From Corbicula japonica (Eukaryota > Mollusca > Bivalvia > Venerida > Cyrenidae), in assembly GCA_038501625.1 (NCBI GenBank), contig JAZAYU010000035.1:1374001-1438000 (forward strand): a stretch of 64,000 nt of DNA, read 5' to 3'. The notes beneath the pieces are model-generated. The model searched no databases. It saw nothing but the letters and a program-made list of their open reading frames with translations, and was not told the DNA's origin. Both the position numbers and the translations under genes were made by a program. This document shows, one piece after another, positions 22,050 to 33,947 of the stretch; position 1 is the first letter of the stretch; the number at the start of each line of letters is the position of its first letter.

Positions 22050-22285
22050 CTACAAGTTTACAAGTTTATTTCATATATAGCTCAGTAAGCAGAACGTTCA
22101 TTAACAAGAGCAAATAGGAATATTAATTACATACAAACATACACACACAAAGGGAAATAAATGTCAGGAAAAAAAGCAAAAGAGAAAATGAAAACAAAAA
22201 ATAATAACAAGCAAGCAATTAAAAAGGCGAACAAAATAATACCGTGTCAGTTGGACAAAGGAAATTGCAATATATACAATAAGTC
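22050..22285 (-). mobile_element. LINE 3' UTR remnant
   Basis: On the minus strand AATAAACTTGTAAACTTGTAG resembles the AATAAA plus ACTTG-type tail of the other LINEs here. No coding part remains. Tentative. Confidence 0.4.
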
Positions 22286-22433
22286 TTTACTGTTATGAAA
22301 TGCCTTATCTAAAGATCCGAATGGTGTCCGAGAGGTCTGAAAATTTACATCAGAGAGGAAGAAATGATATTAAAGTATTGGTGATGATAGTCTGGATCCC
22401 ATTCGATTTTTGTGTGATATCCGAGAGTTCTGT

Positions 22434-22546
22434 GCCCAAGATCATAAAACTAAGTTTTGAGATCAGTCTCAAATCTCAAGGATCTGATTGGCTGAAATGG
22501 TGACTGGTCGCCATTTCAGCCAATCAGATGCTTGAGATTTGAGACT
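22434..22546. repeat. Fold-back family A, copy 5 (right end lost)
   Basis: Left end GCCCAAGATCATAAAACTAA and both inner arms are present. The outer right end stops at GAGACT (22546), fourteen bases from the stop codon of the minus-strand ISG12-like gene, so the hairpin is in or next to its 3' UTR. Confidence 0.85.
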
Positions 22547-22560
22547 CTCTACATCGTTGT

Positions 22561-23639
22561 TTATTCAGTCTCACAGCTGGTGACCAGGCTGGATACGGCC
22601 CCCGTCACAGAGGATACAACCCCAAATAAAGCAGCTTTTGTTGTTGCAGCCAGACCTAAAACTCCGGCACTTTGACCCAGGGCAAACCAGCTTCCGGCTG
22701 CAACGGCAGGCCCCTGTAAAGGCAAAAGACAGCCGCATTTTATTCTCATTAAAAGCAACTGAACTTCAAAACAGTGAATCGTGGTTTATGTCAGTCAATA
22801 ATTTATCTTTGCTACGAGACAAACGGAATTGAAAACAGAAAATTTTAAGTTCTTTATGCCAATGGCGAGACGTTTATTGGCCATACCTGTACCGCTGCAG
22901 CAACCGAACCAGCAACTACACCAGCATCGCCAAATCCAGCAGCCGACAAAGCAATGGGTGCTGCCACAACTGCAGCTGCTCCGGTACCCACCGCTAACAC
23001 TGTCTTCATCGATATCATGCTCTCTGTGGAAAAAGAAGATTGTCCGGGACGATCAGCAACCGAGTGTTAATTAGAAACACATATAATATTCATATGATTT
23101 TTTTTCAGACAAAGAAATTAAAAGGAATCACTTTATTTTATATTATGCTTTTTAAACTTCTAGTATGCAACAAAGTCACTAGAAATTTTAATTTTATTTT
23201 TAAGTTAAATATACGCTCAGTTTTATATTTTGCTTTTTAACTAACATAATCACTAGCTTTTATACTTGTTTTTTTTTTAAACTAACATATTCAATAGCTT
23301 TTATAATTTACTTTTTAACTTACATAGTCAATAGCTTTTATGTTATGCTTTTTCACTAACATAGAGATTCGCTTTTTAACTAATAAAGTTACTTCATGTA
23401 GCTTTTATATTTTTCTTTTTAAATAAATAAAAACTGATTGTTACAGTGAGGGCAACTACTTTTTATCAATTCAACATAATTAAGTTTACCTTTCACGCAT
23501 CTAGTTACAGGATTTTCGAAGTTACCTCCCTTATTTTGCCTGATAATATGACAATTATCGGGCTCGAATCCTTTGTCGCATCTTAGAATACAACGCCAGC
23601 CCTCCTTGTAGTTTGATTCCCACCATCCATGTTCCTCAT
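22561..23639 (-). CDS. ISG12/IFI27-like protein with upstream sushi-like exon (5' incomplete)
   Basis: Minus-strand exons in order: 23639-23490, 23023-22887, 22713-22561 (TAA). Splice borders are AG/GT and phases agree (1, then 0). The last two exons encode the small glycine/alanine-rich hydrophobic helices of the IFI6/IFI27 family: VLAVGTGAAAVVAAPIALSA, GFGDAGVVAGSVAAAVQ, then GPAVAAGSWFALGQSAGVLG and ALFGVVSSVTGAVSSLV. Vertebrate members act at mitochondrial or inner membranes in interferon-linked apoptosis; a membrane and possible immune role is inferred. ATG 23018 (MISMKTV) alone would give 94 residues, a normal family size. The exon at 23490-23639 adds GWRCILRCDKGFEPDNC ... ENPVTRCVK, resembling the second half of a sushi/CCP domain, and reads in frame into the ISG12 part. 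Its own phase-1 acceptor means more exons upstream. The short ATG-initiated form remains possible. Confidence 0.8.
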
Positions 23640-23704
23640 CTGCATCAGTGGTTTAATAAGCAAATGTAAGTTGGCTTGCATCAGTCGTGATTATCATAAA
23701 TATA

Positions 23705-25966
23705 CTGAGTGCCAATGAAAACGCAACACTTTTTTTTAAATATCTTTGATGTGTGTAATAGTTTAATAAATTGGCAAAGGTAGATGTGTTTTAAATTCAA
23801 TAAGTAACCTATCGATACACTATTTTTTCACTGATTTTTTTAACTTTTTCTTCAACAGTTACCCCGTACAAACGCACGAAAGTTTCGTTTTGGCATGTAG
23901 ACATGCATGAATAACCTCAAAACAAGTCCATTTGATAACCGTTGTTGTCCAACAATATTGACCTGACACTTAATTAATTTTCGTAAAGGTCATTGGATTA
24001 AGTGGTTATATACATTCATATCGATTTAAAAGAAGATCGTAACGTTTACGAAATTCGCCGACTATAGGGTCAAATGCAAGAGTGCCAGGTCAATATTGTT
24101 GGACAATACTTACGGCTACACAAATCCCATCTTCAGTTTTCAAGTTTTACTCTAAACAAAGTGATAATTAGTCTCAATCATTCAGACGCTCTGATTTCGC
24201 AAAGGCGATCAGTACGTTTTAAGACATTGTTCGATTAAAAACCAGACACTTCAAAACGAGGCTCGTAATTAGGATATTAGTATGGAACGCAGTTGTTGTC
24301 TCGTGAAAACGGCTTTTTAGACTGTCGCCATGTTGACAGTCTAGCTGGAAATCGAAAAGACACATCCTACGGCGACACGCATTTTTTAACTGTATATTTG
24401 CGCCCACAGATGTGATCAAGTAAGCTGGGTTCTGCGGTTACCACGAGATCTGATGAAAAGTTTATACAGACGTAGCAAGCACAAAAATTACCTTTTTGTA
24501 ACCTAAGACATATTTTATAATGAAATCATTTTAATAGGAAGATCATAATTTTTCTCTAAATTTGGACCGTTTTGGATCAAAATTACGACTGAAGTGATCT
24601 TAATTTGCCCTACAACCATTTTTTTGTATTTCTTAAGATAACTTCAAAATTCTTTGGCATACCCTAATGGCGACCATAGAAACATTTTACAGTGAAATCA
24701 CTTAGATTAAATTTAAAAAAAAAATCTATAAATTTCCTAATTACGAAAAGACAAAATGTCTATTGAAAGCCAGAAGGAGCTATCAGCAAGTGAACAACGA
24801 AGGCTGATAGCCCCTTCTGGCTGTCCACCGATAGTTTTAAAGTGCCAAGACAATTAAGAACAGTAAAGAAAAACAGTTAATGCGTGAAAATCACTAAAAT
24901 TCTATTTGCAATCAAGCACAAAAACGAAGCATTGCAAAACAAAAACAGTTCAAATGCTCACAAGAACAAAATTTTACTGATAATATCCAAAATCCTTTAT
25001 CAGAACTTTAAATTATGAAGAGAGAAATCAACAATTTTATTTTTGTCATCCATTTTTGCAACCATGAAATTTAAGGCCAAACACACTTTTACAAACATCT
25101 CTTACTGTATACATGTGTTAGACAAGATGATCTTATTGTTAGTAACTCAATACCCAGGAAGGAATTTAAATTGATGTTTAGTGTTGCTTGGTTTGTGTGT
25201 TTGGCTGCAGAATTTAGGAATTTCTTTTAGGTCAAACTATTTTTCTTTACTGTTCTAATTTTTCTTAACGTATATAAAATAAACATACATTAATATGATT
25301 TATTTATGCAAAGTTTGATGGAATTGCATTTTTCCGTTAGGGGGATTTTGATATTCTTCCCTTTTTATCAATCACAGTACGATGACAACTGCCATAGTAT
25401 ATAACGTGACAGTCTAAAATCATATCACGAAGAGGCAGCAACGGCGTACCATATATTTGCATTCATTTATTAAAATGGGTTAGGCAAGTACTTAAACGTC
25501 ATTTGTTTTATAAACCATATACCTGATTTTGTAGCTCGATATCATATTACCTAAATTTCACTTGGCCCAGTGTGGAAGAAATACGGTTAAAGCACTGTTA
25601 ACTAATTTCATTAGAAATCGCGATTGATTTTGGATTTTGTTTACCATACAAAAGCGCCACCTGTTGGTCAGACTTTTTATATAGCGATGTCTCCAGACGT
25701 TCGTCAGAGCAGTGTGCCACTGATCAATGACAGAACGTTTAGATGATCTAGACTAAGTGATAATGCCAAGGCTTTCAGACAACCAGCGATTTGAGGTTTT
25801 GGGAATGATCCAAGGAGGTATGTCTGGACGTGAAATCGCTCGTCGAATGCATTGTTCGCCGTCGACAATTACTCGCTTGGCCTAACGACATCTTATTAAT
25901 ATCAAAACTAGGACAGACTTCAAAAAATTCCCAAAAATAAAGTGTTGCGTTTTCATTGGCACTCAG
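23705..25966. mobile_element. Tc1/mariner-type transposon remnant with nested insertions
   Basis: Ends are identical over 28 bp, beginning CTGAGTGCCAATGAAAACGC, and are flanked by TA (23703-23704 and 25967-25968). Only the first 40 codons of a transposase remain. Most of the interior is foreign: a 165-bp hairpin at 23942-24108 (GTCCAACAATATTGACCTG and complement) and a MITE-like stretch near 24750-25400. It lies upstream of the sushi-like exon of the minus-strand gene. Confidence 0.88.
25763..25885 (+). pseudogene. Tc1-like transposase, N-terminal helix-turn-helix fragment
   Basis: Forty residues, MPRLSDNQRFEVLGMIQGGM followed by SGREIARRMHCSPSTITRLA, then TAA. This is the first DNA-binding helix-turn-helix of a Tc1-like transposase, which normally continues to about 340 residues with a DDE/D catalytic core. 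The core is entirely missing, and the right terminal repeat follows about 80 bp later, so this is an internal-deletion derivative that could move only with an enzyme supplied elsewhere. Confidence 0.85.
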
Positions 25967-26698
25967 TATAATGAGTATATGATGGCTTGCATAAATCAAA
26001 GGGCGATAATAAGAAAGACGGTTGGACGCATAGTAAAGTATCGAATGGCATCTGATTCTTTGAAAGTTGGATTGTGGCACGAACTAATTTAGTGGTTTTT
26101 AAGTAAAAATTTAGAGAGCAATACCCGGTCACTCTGCTACGCTCTGTTCCTGGTGTACCGAGCAGCTAATTAATTTGTTATAAAGGTTTATGCAAACGTC
26201 ATGTATGCAATAAAGTTAGGCCAGAGTATGATTCATGTATATTATTATAAAAATGAATGGTTTTATACACATAAATATTTTTTTAATTTGTTCATTGAAT
26301 CTACTTTCGCTTTCGTTTTATCAATTGACATCTAGAAAGCTCTCTAGATTTCTGACTAAATTTATTATTTCAAATTAAGTAAAATTTGGAAAAAAAAACT
26401 TTTGGACAATCGCCATTCCTATGTCCGCTTACGTTCGAAACACATGTCAACAGTAGAAGTAAAACAGCGAAACAGTACGTTTCAAATTCCATCTCTATGC
26501 GAAAACTTCCCAGGTGACATTGAGCAAAAGCTAAATATATTTTTATACAGGCCCGGTTCCAGACACCAATTACCTGGGGTGGTAAAGGGGTGGGGGACGA
26601 CAGAGAAAGTTTTAGATGGTTATTGATTAATTGATCGATCGATCGATAAATCGTGTCACAGTATCTGATCTGGCTTTGCAGGAGCTGTGCACAAGATC
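25967..26698. other. Non-coding gap, nothing firmly recognised
   Basis: AT-rich; includes a short TTGATCGATCGATCGATAAATCG run near 26632. No exon called. Confidence 0.45.
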
Positions 26699-26816
26699 AT
26701 AAAACTAAATCAGGAGACCAGTCCAAGTCCAATCTCAAGCATCTGATTGCTTTACTGGTCGCCATTTCGGCCAATCAGATGCTTAAGATTTAAGACTGGT
26801 CTCCAGTCGTAGTTTT
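26699..26816. repeat. Fold-back family A, copy 6 (interrupted)
   Basis: Left end GCACAAGATCATAAAACTAA and both arms are present. The right arm is cut at TAGTTTT by the hairpin at 26819-27056, and its displaced end TTTTATTAGCTTGGACC appears at about 27058-27075. Confidence 0.8.
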
Positions 26817-26818
26817 CA

Positions 26819-27056
26819 CACCCGTCAACCGGCAGAGCTAGGAGCGGACGGCACATTCAGGCGCAGACACGGTAAGTTTTTTCATACTGTACAGCGGTGT
26901 AAGAAATTATCATTTTCGCCATATTTACTCTTAGAAAGAAATATTGGCTGATTTTAAAAGCCAAATGGATTCTGCACATATCCGTTGATTTCTGAAGTAG
27001 GAGAAGGGATGCGCCTGGATGTGCCGTCCGCTCCTGGCTCTGCCGGTTGACGGGTG
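26819..27056. repeat. Hairpin element inserted into family A copy 6
   Basis: Arms of about 46 bp, GC-rich: CACCCGTCAACCGGCAGAGC at the left and its complement at the right, with two mismatches. The spacer of about 145 bp is non-coding. Confidence 0.85.
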
Positions 27057-28221
27057 ATGTTTTATTAGCTTGGACCCTGGGTATGGTTGTGTTTTATGAC
27101 ATGAAGGATGACTCCTTTGAAATAGTATAGAGCATATTGGGGGAAAATGTCTACAAATTTTAATTCGTCGTAGCTCTTATTATTTACAGGGTAGACCTCC
27201 GTTGTGGGTGGGGTAGCTATAACTAAAGTATCTACCAAATGTACATTTGTTTAAAGTTAATTGAATATTTTGTTTCCAGTTAATTGAATATTAATATCGC
27301 TACCCCGTATAGTACCTTTGTATTTTCGTATCGTGTTATCGCATTTTCTTACCGTGTTTTCGTATTTCGTGGTCTCCAAAATGCGTCGCAGAACGCGAAA
27401 CAACAATGCCAGGTCTGGCGAAAGTACGATGCGGCAAGGCTCTATATTAGTATAATGTTCTCGCATTGAATTTTCACGATCCTACATCGTGTTTTCGGGG
27501 TTTCGTGGTCTCGCTCAAGTGGTCGAAAGGGCGTGAAAAAACGATGGCCTCCAACGGACCTCCGTACCCATAATAATACTATACGTACTGTTATTTTGCG
27601 ATGAGTTCCTTTCTTAGTTTTACATACACATTAATGGAAGTAACCTGGCTGTATTTCGCACTCAAAAATGTAGAACGTAGACCTGATACACGTGTCGAAT
27701 ATACATATTAAGACACGACTTCAAAGATTAGTAAGACAAATATGTAACATATCTTATGTTTAACTGATTCTCGGTTAAATAAACGATCTTTTACAGTTTA
27801 ATGGAAAGTTATGTTTGTACAGCAATAAATATATCAATTGATGTATTGTGCCCTGCTTTCTCAAATCGATAAGTAAAGAACGAAGACCAGTTTATTGGTT
27901 TCCGCTTACTGCAGAAGGAACTTTGCAAAGTTCTCAAGTTTATTTGGCTACAATATTTATTATGATAATAAATTTCCATAACGATATAACTTGTATTTAA
28001 ACGGCAAATGTCTCTAAAATACTGCACAAATTGTTATAATTTCAAAAAGAAACATATTTTAGCTACCTTCTTATGAACTCTCTTATCTCTGTTGGGTCGG
28101 AATAGATCATGGTACATATAAATAATCATGCACTATTGTAAATATAATGCATGACCTCTGATTCGCCATATAATGCGTAGCACGTATAAATACACTCTAA
28201 ACTGCCCAACTAGGCAATATA
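27057..28221. other. Non-coding gap before the mariner element
   Basis: Contains short CG-rich hairpin-like pieces around 27300-27560 (TTTTCGTATTTCGTGGTCTC repeated in variant form), probably another decayed repeat. No exon recognised. Confidence 0.45.
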
Positions 28222-29554
28222 CGAGGGGCGTTCATTAAATAATGAAACTACCTTATTATCTCTGATGTTTATTGTCTGATGCGGTTTATTTTTTTACAGT
28301 CCCTCAAAGTACTCTCCTCCTCTCTCTACACACAGTTGCAGTCGTCTGCGCCATTTATCAAATGCTTCCCGATACTCTTCTTTAGGTATACCCCGTAACT
28401 CTGAATTTACTGCTTTTGCCAGGTCTTGGGCACGGTTGTATTTGTTTCCAGCTAAAAGTTCTTTCAGTTTAGGAAATAACCAGAAGTCGCAAGGTGCTAG
28501 GTCAGGACTATAGGCGGGATGCGGGAGAGTTGCAATCCGGTTCTCTGACAGGTACTGAGTTACGGCCCCTGTTTTATGGGCACTGGCATTGTCATGCAAA
28601 ATCATAATTCTAGAGGTTCCTGTGATTGGGCGGCTGTCATTCAATTTAGAAACCACTTGAGGCAGTACAATTTCTCTGTAGTATTTACCAGTCATAGAGG
28701 TCTAGTTGCTTTTTCTGGTAGAACGTCTACAGCCACCGGACCTTCGTGGTTAAAAAATATGGTAAAAAGCCTCTTCCGACTCTGAAAACCTGGTTTACAA
28801 ACCACGGGTCTGGGGTCATTTTTTGCCAGCCACATCATGTTAGAGCGTTTGTTTGGGATCCCATAAAAGTATATCCAAGTTTCATCTCCAGTGACAACAT
28901 CTGTTATTCGTTTAGGTCCATTGGGTTCAAACAGGTCCAATAGCTGCCTGGCACAAGAAACCCGATTTTTCTTCTGTTCTGGCGTCAAGACGTGGGGTAC
29001 CCATCGTGCGGAGATCTTTCTCAACCCTAATTCTTCATGTAATACTTTATGGACAGTACCAATTGAAACATCTAACTCAGAACTTATTTCACGAACAGAA
29101 ATATTTGGATCATTGTCTATCTGGTTTTTTACATTCTCGATCAAAGCCCCGTTCACCTTCGATTTTGGTGCTCCTGGACGTGGCTTATCAGTTAACAGCT
29201 TTCTTCCATCTTTAAACTCTCTGACCCACCTGGCGCATGTGTTGTATGGTACAACAAGGTCTGCATACACAATAAATAAATCATCATGAATTTTCTTCAA
29301 TTCATCTCCGAGCTGCAGCCTTGTGAAGACGTAAAATCTTTGGTTTTCTCTGGTGACGTCCATTTTGAACCAAACAGGAACTGACGGCATGTTTTGATGA
29401 CGTCATCAATACATGACGTCATGACGTAATGGTTATATTTGGCGTCAAAATTGTTACTCTAGTTTTGTACTTTTTGTTGGTGTAGTTTCATTAATATACA
29501 TCAAGAGGTTTCCCATTTACAAGCCTATTTTCATTATTTAATGAACGCCCCTCG
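28222..29554 (-). mobile_element. Mariner transposon, nearly intact
   Basis: 1,333 bp between TA duplications (28220-28221 and 29555-29556). Terminal inverted repeats match perfectly over 26 bp, starting CGAGGGGCGTTCATTAAATA. The transposase is on the minus strand and spoiled by one frameshift. Perfect ends and few lesions indicate a recent insertion. Confidence 0.95.
28294..29390 (-). pseudogene. Mariner transposase (DD34D), one frameshift
   Basis: The enzyme would bind the terminal repeats and cut and paste the element at TA sites. The first frame (29390-28692, 232 residues) has the N-terminal helix-turn-helix part, the linker WVPHVLTPEQKKNR, and the first catalytic Asp in VTGDETWIY (residue 169). 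The second frame (28695-28294, 133 residues) starts at an ATG that overlaps the first frame's TGA. It contains the second Asp in LHDNASAH and the third in YSPDLAPCDFWLF, with exactly 34 residues between them, the mariner DD34D signature. Together they match a normal mariner transposase length of about 350-365 residues. A single-base indel near 28694 splits the gene, so this copy should not make active enzyme, although its terminal repeats are competent substrates. Confidence 0.93.
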
Positions 29555-29556
29555 TA

Positions 29557-30394
29557 TTATTGCAAACAGACCAAGCAGATTTACTATGTAATTGGTACAT
29601 GTAAGTGTTTAATACAACAAAAAATGCAAACTCTCTGAACAACAGCTGTGTTGGTTTAAACGGTTAATATATCAATTTATCAATAACGCGGTGCGTGGTA
29701 TCGCTTGTCTAACACGGCGAAACAACTAGGTCAAGTCTTGGAGGTGAGTGGATGCCTTTTAACCTTGATTTAATGGGATATTTGTAACTTAAGTGTGAAA
29801 CTGGATAGTTAAAAATTGTGTCAAACAACGTTTGTGTCCAACCGGATCGTTACTTCATAGCTTGGTAATTTTTCTATTGCATTTAGCGAAATAATGTTTA
29901 TATCGGACAGAACATCGATGTTTGTTTTTCAGTCCACCGGAGTAGACACTTAATGTTATCGACCGGGACCATTAATATTGGAAAAAGGACGGAGGTTTTT
30001 TACCTTTGTCTTAAATACCACACTAGATAACATGATCAAAAACATAGTTTTAAATTTACAATTATTACAACTATTCATAAATCAGTACAGTCAATAGCGG
30101 ACAGATGTTTTAATGTTAAAGTTTAATAGCTAAGTACTGAGTCTTCAGTGTCCGGAATCTAGGACCCTGAAATACACGGACATTTCCATCGTTAAAGATG
30201 CTGCATTCATTTTAGAAATTGGACAAATGCTTCTAAAACACTCTACATGTATTTACGCTTTTTTCCTTTCTTGCGATTTTTCAGCGTAGGGCCTAATTTA
30301 ATTCGGTCAGTTGTTTGGTCATAATTCGGTCAGATCATTTATTGTGGTTTATGTACATTTTTAGCATCTTCGTCGATTAAATTGTTTCTTAGTA
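29557..30394. other. Non-coding gap, nothing recognised
   Basis: No repeat or reading frame of note. AAGTCTTGGAG|GTGAGT at about 29740-29753 resembles a 5' splice site on the plus strand, but no exon can be assigned to it. Confidence 0.4.
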
Positions 30395-30399
30395 CATAT

Positions 30400-33300
30400 C
30401 ACTGGGGGCTAACGCGTGTGACGACAAGTGATGCGAAACGACAGTGTGTGTAAGTTGCACATCGAAAGATTGTTTACATTACGACGACATTTATCACGTG
30501 CTTGTTTCATTTTCGTGTATTTTGGACTAATTTTACTTCCAATGGAGATCCAAAAATGATGGTAAATGTTATTTAATATAAACTGACACCTCTTGTTGTT
30601 ATTCAAAGTACTTTAGTTTAGATAATGTCATGAAACTAGTTTATTTTTAAGTTTCCTGTACAAAGTCATCTACATATTAACTTCACAAAGATAATACTAT
30701 TGACATGTATAAAAATTCTAATTTTGTGTATAAATGATGTGATATGATAATTATAAGCTTATTGCTTCTGTGTTTCTGAATAAAAATCACCAGTAAGGCT
30801 GTTTTTCTGCTTTAGATGGTGTGTTAAGTTGCACAGAGACTGTGTATGATGTTCAACGAAGTAGAATTTTATGCGTGTGTTAATCAACGAAATCATTTTA
30901 TAGTTTTCAGGGAATAGACAATGCTGTATGTCGATACTTCTGTGTTTCATTTGGCGGTGAAACATGATGAGTCAAGTCAAAAAGCAGTGGTCCACCCAGA
31001 GGAATATTTGTTTTACATCTATGAGACAGTCTCTTCGTCAAAAATAGGATAAAAAGAAAGAACATTTGAAGTACCTGGTCGTGATGTGACGACAAAAATC
31101 AATGCTCTATGATTTGGTGAATTAACTGGGAACATCAGCGTTAGTGGAAAGCAATGTGATATATGTGCAAGTGTAAGATACACGTTTACCTAAAGATTAC
31201 TCATTTGTAAACTTTAATTAATAAAATCTAAAGACCCTGTCACATTGTACTACGTTTCCACTGCGTTGGCTCGGCAATGTTTAATTTTCAAGCTTACGGC
31301 CGTGACATTGCAAGAAAATTGTTAAATTTTTCGTGAAGATGGAGATCTCAGGACGTCCACACGGCGACCAAGGCGTTGCTACGGAGCTCCCATTGTGTTT
31401 TATCTCGTTCCTACAGATTTATTGTTGGCGATTGTCTGTGCTGTCGTGGCGCTTGCACTGCGAGCACTGCACTTTCACGGCGCTCACACTGCGCTGAAGA
31501 CGTTCGTTTGCTATTCCTATAAAACGAAGTGAATAGACACATCTTCATCAATTATTTGTTTGTTCTCGAACAGTTGAATCTATGCCTTTGGGCCCTCCGT
31601 CGCCGTCCCGGATTGATATGCACAAATTATTTGCTGGACTTGTATATCGGCAAGCAGTAGCCGGGCTTGGTGCCATAGTGAAATGATTATTTGCAAATCT
31701 TATAAATGTATATAATTGTGTTCGTCTTTTTCATGCAAACGACGATGAAAGCGGTAGAAGCGCCCTAAAGCATGTAGTCGTTGTAAGAACGCAATAAAAT
31801 AAATAACACTATATAAACGCCGTGGACGCGCCGTATAGACGCAGTGACGTCTCTGAGATTGTCATAAAATCTCCGTACAAGCGCCTCTTACAACCACAGC
31901 ATTCGCCGGTATAGCTCCTGTGTCGTTGAAGAAGATATGACTGCGTTGCTACGGCGACCTTATGGCGACCCCACTGCGCTCTTTTCAGAACACCTAGCGA
32001 CCGCATTTGTTTTGTGCATGCTCAAACGTCTGTCGGCGTTCTACTAGCGATACCACTGCGTTGCTGCGGCAGTGTTACGTACTGCGCGGACCTCGGCGTT
32101 CTTGAACCCCATAGGATCATCGTGAGAACGCTGCCATAGTGTGACGGGTTTATCTGTATAAACTGCACTGTTAAATTTTAAAAGGTTGTACGTTGAACTT
32201 TTTGTACTACGCATCATCATTGCTAAATACTTAAAAAGAAATAAAGTTTTTTTTCATAAGCCATTCTTGTAGCCGTGGGACAGTATTCAGAAAAGAGAAA
32301 CGTTGACGTTATAAAAAGAACTTCATTATCTTTATCTCTTTGTGTAAATAGATTTGATTGCAAAATATGATACATTTTTAATTATAGTATATACTCATTT
32401 AACACTTATTACATATATGTTGCATGGTACACTGAGATGAATAGATTGGTATATTTAATATACGTATTAGAAATATGTCTGTGTAGGTATTTCACCTCGA
32501 GTGCAATTTTCAAGATTCGCTTAAGATGTTACATGACCACGGCCCCTGGGAAGAGTTGCAATAGTGTTGAACCTTAAAAAGAATATGTAAGTGAATATAT
32601 CAACAACATTCAGCTTATAAACTCTAAAACGTTCTCAAATGGTTATCCTCGCGATCGAGATGATTATAATTATGCAGACTTTTCACTGATAATTCCTGTG
32701 TGTCTGGCTGCCACCAACAGCATTTTCCACACTTGGTCAGGGCTTTGCTGTCGCATTATCGTTATTATTTTAGTCCTGCAAAAATTAATGTGCATTCATT
32801 TAAGTAGGTGTTATGTGGAGTATGGGTCATTTCTATATTTAATGCACTTAAAATAACTTTCTGCTCAAGCCGGCGCCGAAGGGGATACTAAGTGTAGCAT
32901 TTTAATTAACACTGATGTACAACATGTATGCAACAGAAGTTTCGAACATTCCTTTTAATGTACAATTCCTTTCAATTTTTTTCCTGATAAACTTACATGC
33001 TTTTAAACTTTAAAGCTATGTGTTTGTACTGTCTGTTATCAGAAAGAGAAGTATAGGTAGTTTATTAATTAACAGTGATCTGACACCTTGAAACCGGTGC
33101 CCCTTTCTATTCAATTATATGTTTACATATGTCACGTTATAAGCAGAGCCTATTTTCATATTTAGAGCCTTCATTATATATAGACATAAATTTACTTTCA
33201 TTGCGTCAGTAAACCTTGTGATTTACTTAACATGTCCCTTTCAGGCCATATTAGCCATCCCATGCCCCGCAAAGCAAAAAGTGGAGACTACTTTGTGTCA

Positions 33301-33947
33301 GCGATTAACTGACTTTCTCGAATAAAAACACCCGGTGATGTATTTATTAATTACCAGTACGCATATTAATATCAAATGTTATAATTACCGCGTCTTCGCT
33401 TTCACGTTTCCAAACAAACCGAAAACAGTCTTCAATGATTAACACACACACTGTCGAATAGAAACGCACACACTTTTATTGATTTCGTATAGACACGTAC
33501 ACTTTATTTTACTTTTACCGAGGCATAGAAACACGTTAACTAGCATTAATTAAAAAATGATAAGTAATGTTTTGGTTCTTGAAACTAATGCTAATGGTCA
33601 CTTATATAAGAAATTAAACAAATAATGCAATTGAATAATATTTTATATGTAATATTTATACATTTATGTTATATTTGGCAAAAACATCGCAATATCAGAT
33701 GAAATCAATCATTGACAAGCATTAAATATTTTGAAAAACGTAAAATAAACTATACATTACACACCTTGATTTCTGTTCGATGTTTGAGTCACCTCTATGT
33801 CATGTTTTCTATGTTAATTTTATTCATACAGAAACAAGTCAGGTGTAAGTCTTACTAGCAAGACGTTTGTAAAACAAATTCTGTTAAGAAACATACACTT
33901 GCTGTCGATGCGCAACACTTTTCCGTTACACGCGTTAGCCCCCAGTG
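30400..33947. mobile_element. Non-autonomous DNA transposon, 3.5 kb, CACTGG ends, 5-bp target duplication
   Basis: Terminal inverted repeats start CACTGGGGGCTAACGCGTGT at both ends (20 bp identical) and stay similar to about 47 bp. The 5-bp CATAT is duplicated outside (30395-30399 and 33948-33952). No transposase frame is inside. A second element sits within it at 31233-32151. CAC-starting ends and 5-bp duplications are the Transib/RAG-like pattern, so that superfamily is suggested but not shown. Confidence 0.8.
31233..32151. repeat. CpG-rich non-autonomous DNA element nested in 30400-33947
   Basis: Ends GACCCTGTCACATTGTA and CATAGTGTGACGGGTTT are imperfect reverse complements. The interior is clearly richer in G+C and CG steps than its surroundings (many GCGCC, CGCTGCG words) and holds no transposase. 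Confidence 0.65.

Noticed and set aside
28891..29289. Plus-strand 132-codon ORF over the mariner
   Set aside because: Antisense shadow of the transposase.
32640..32760. Minus-strand Cys-rich stretch CDSKALTKCGKCCWW
   Set aside because: Lies inside the 30400-33947 transposon, has no matching splice phase partner, and is short enough to be chance.
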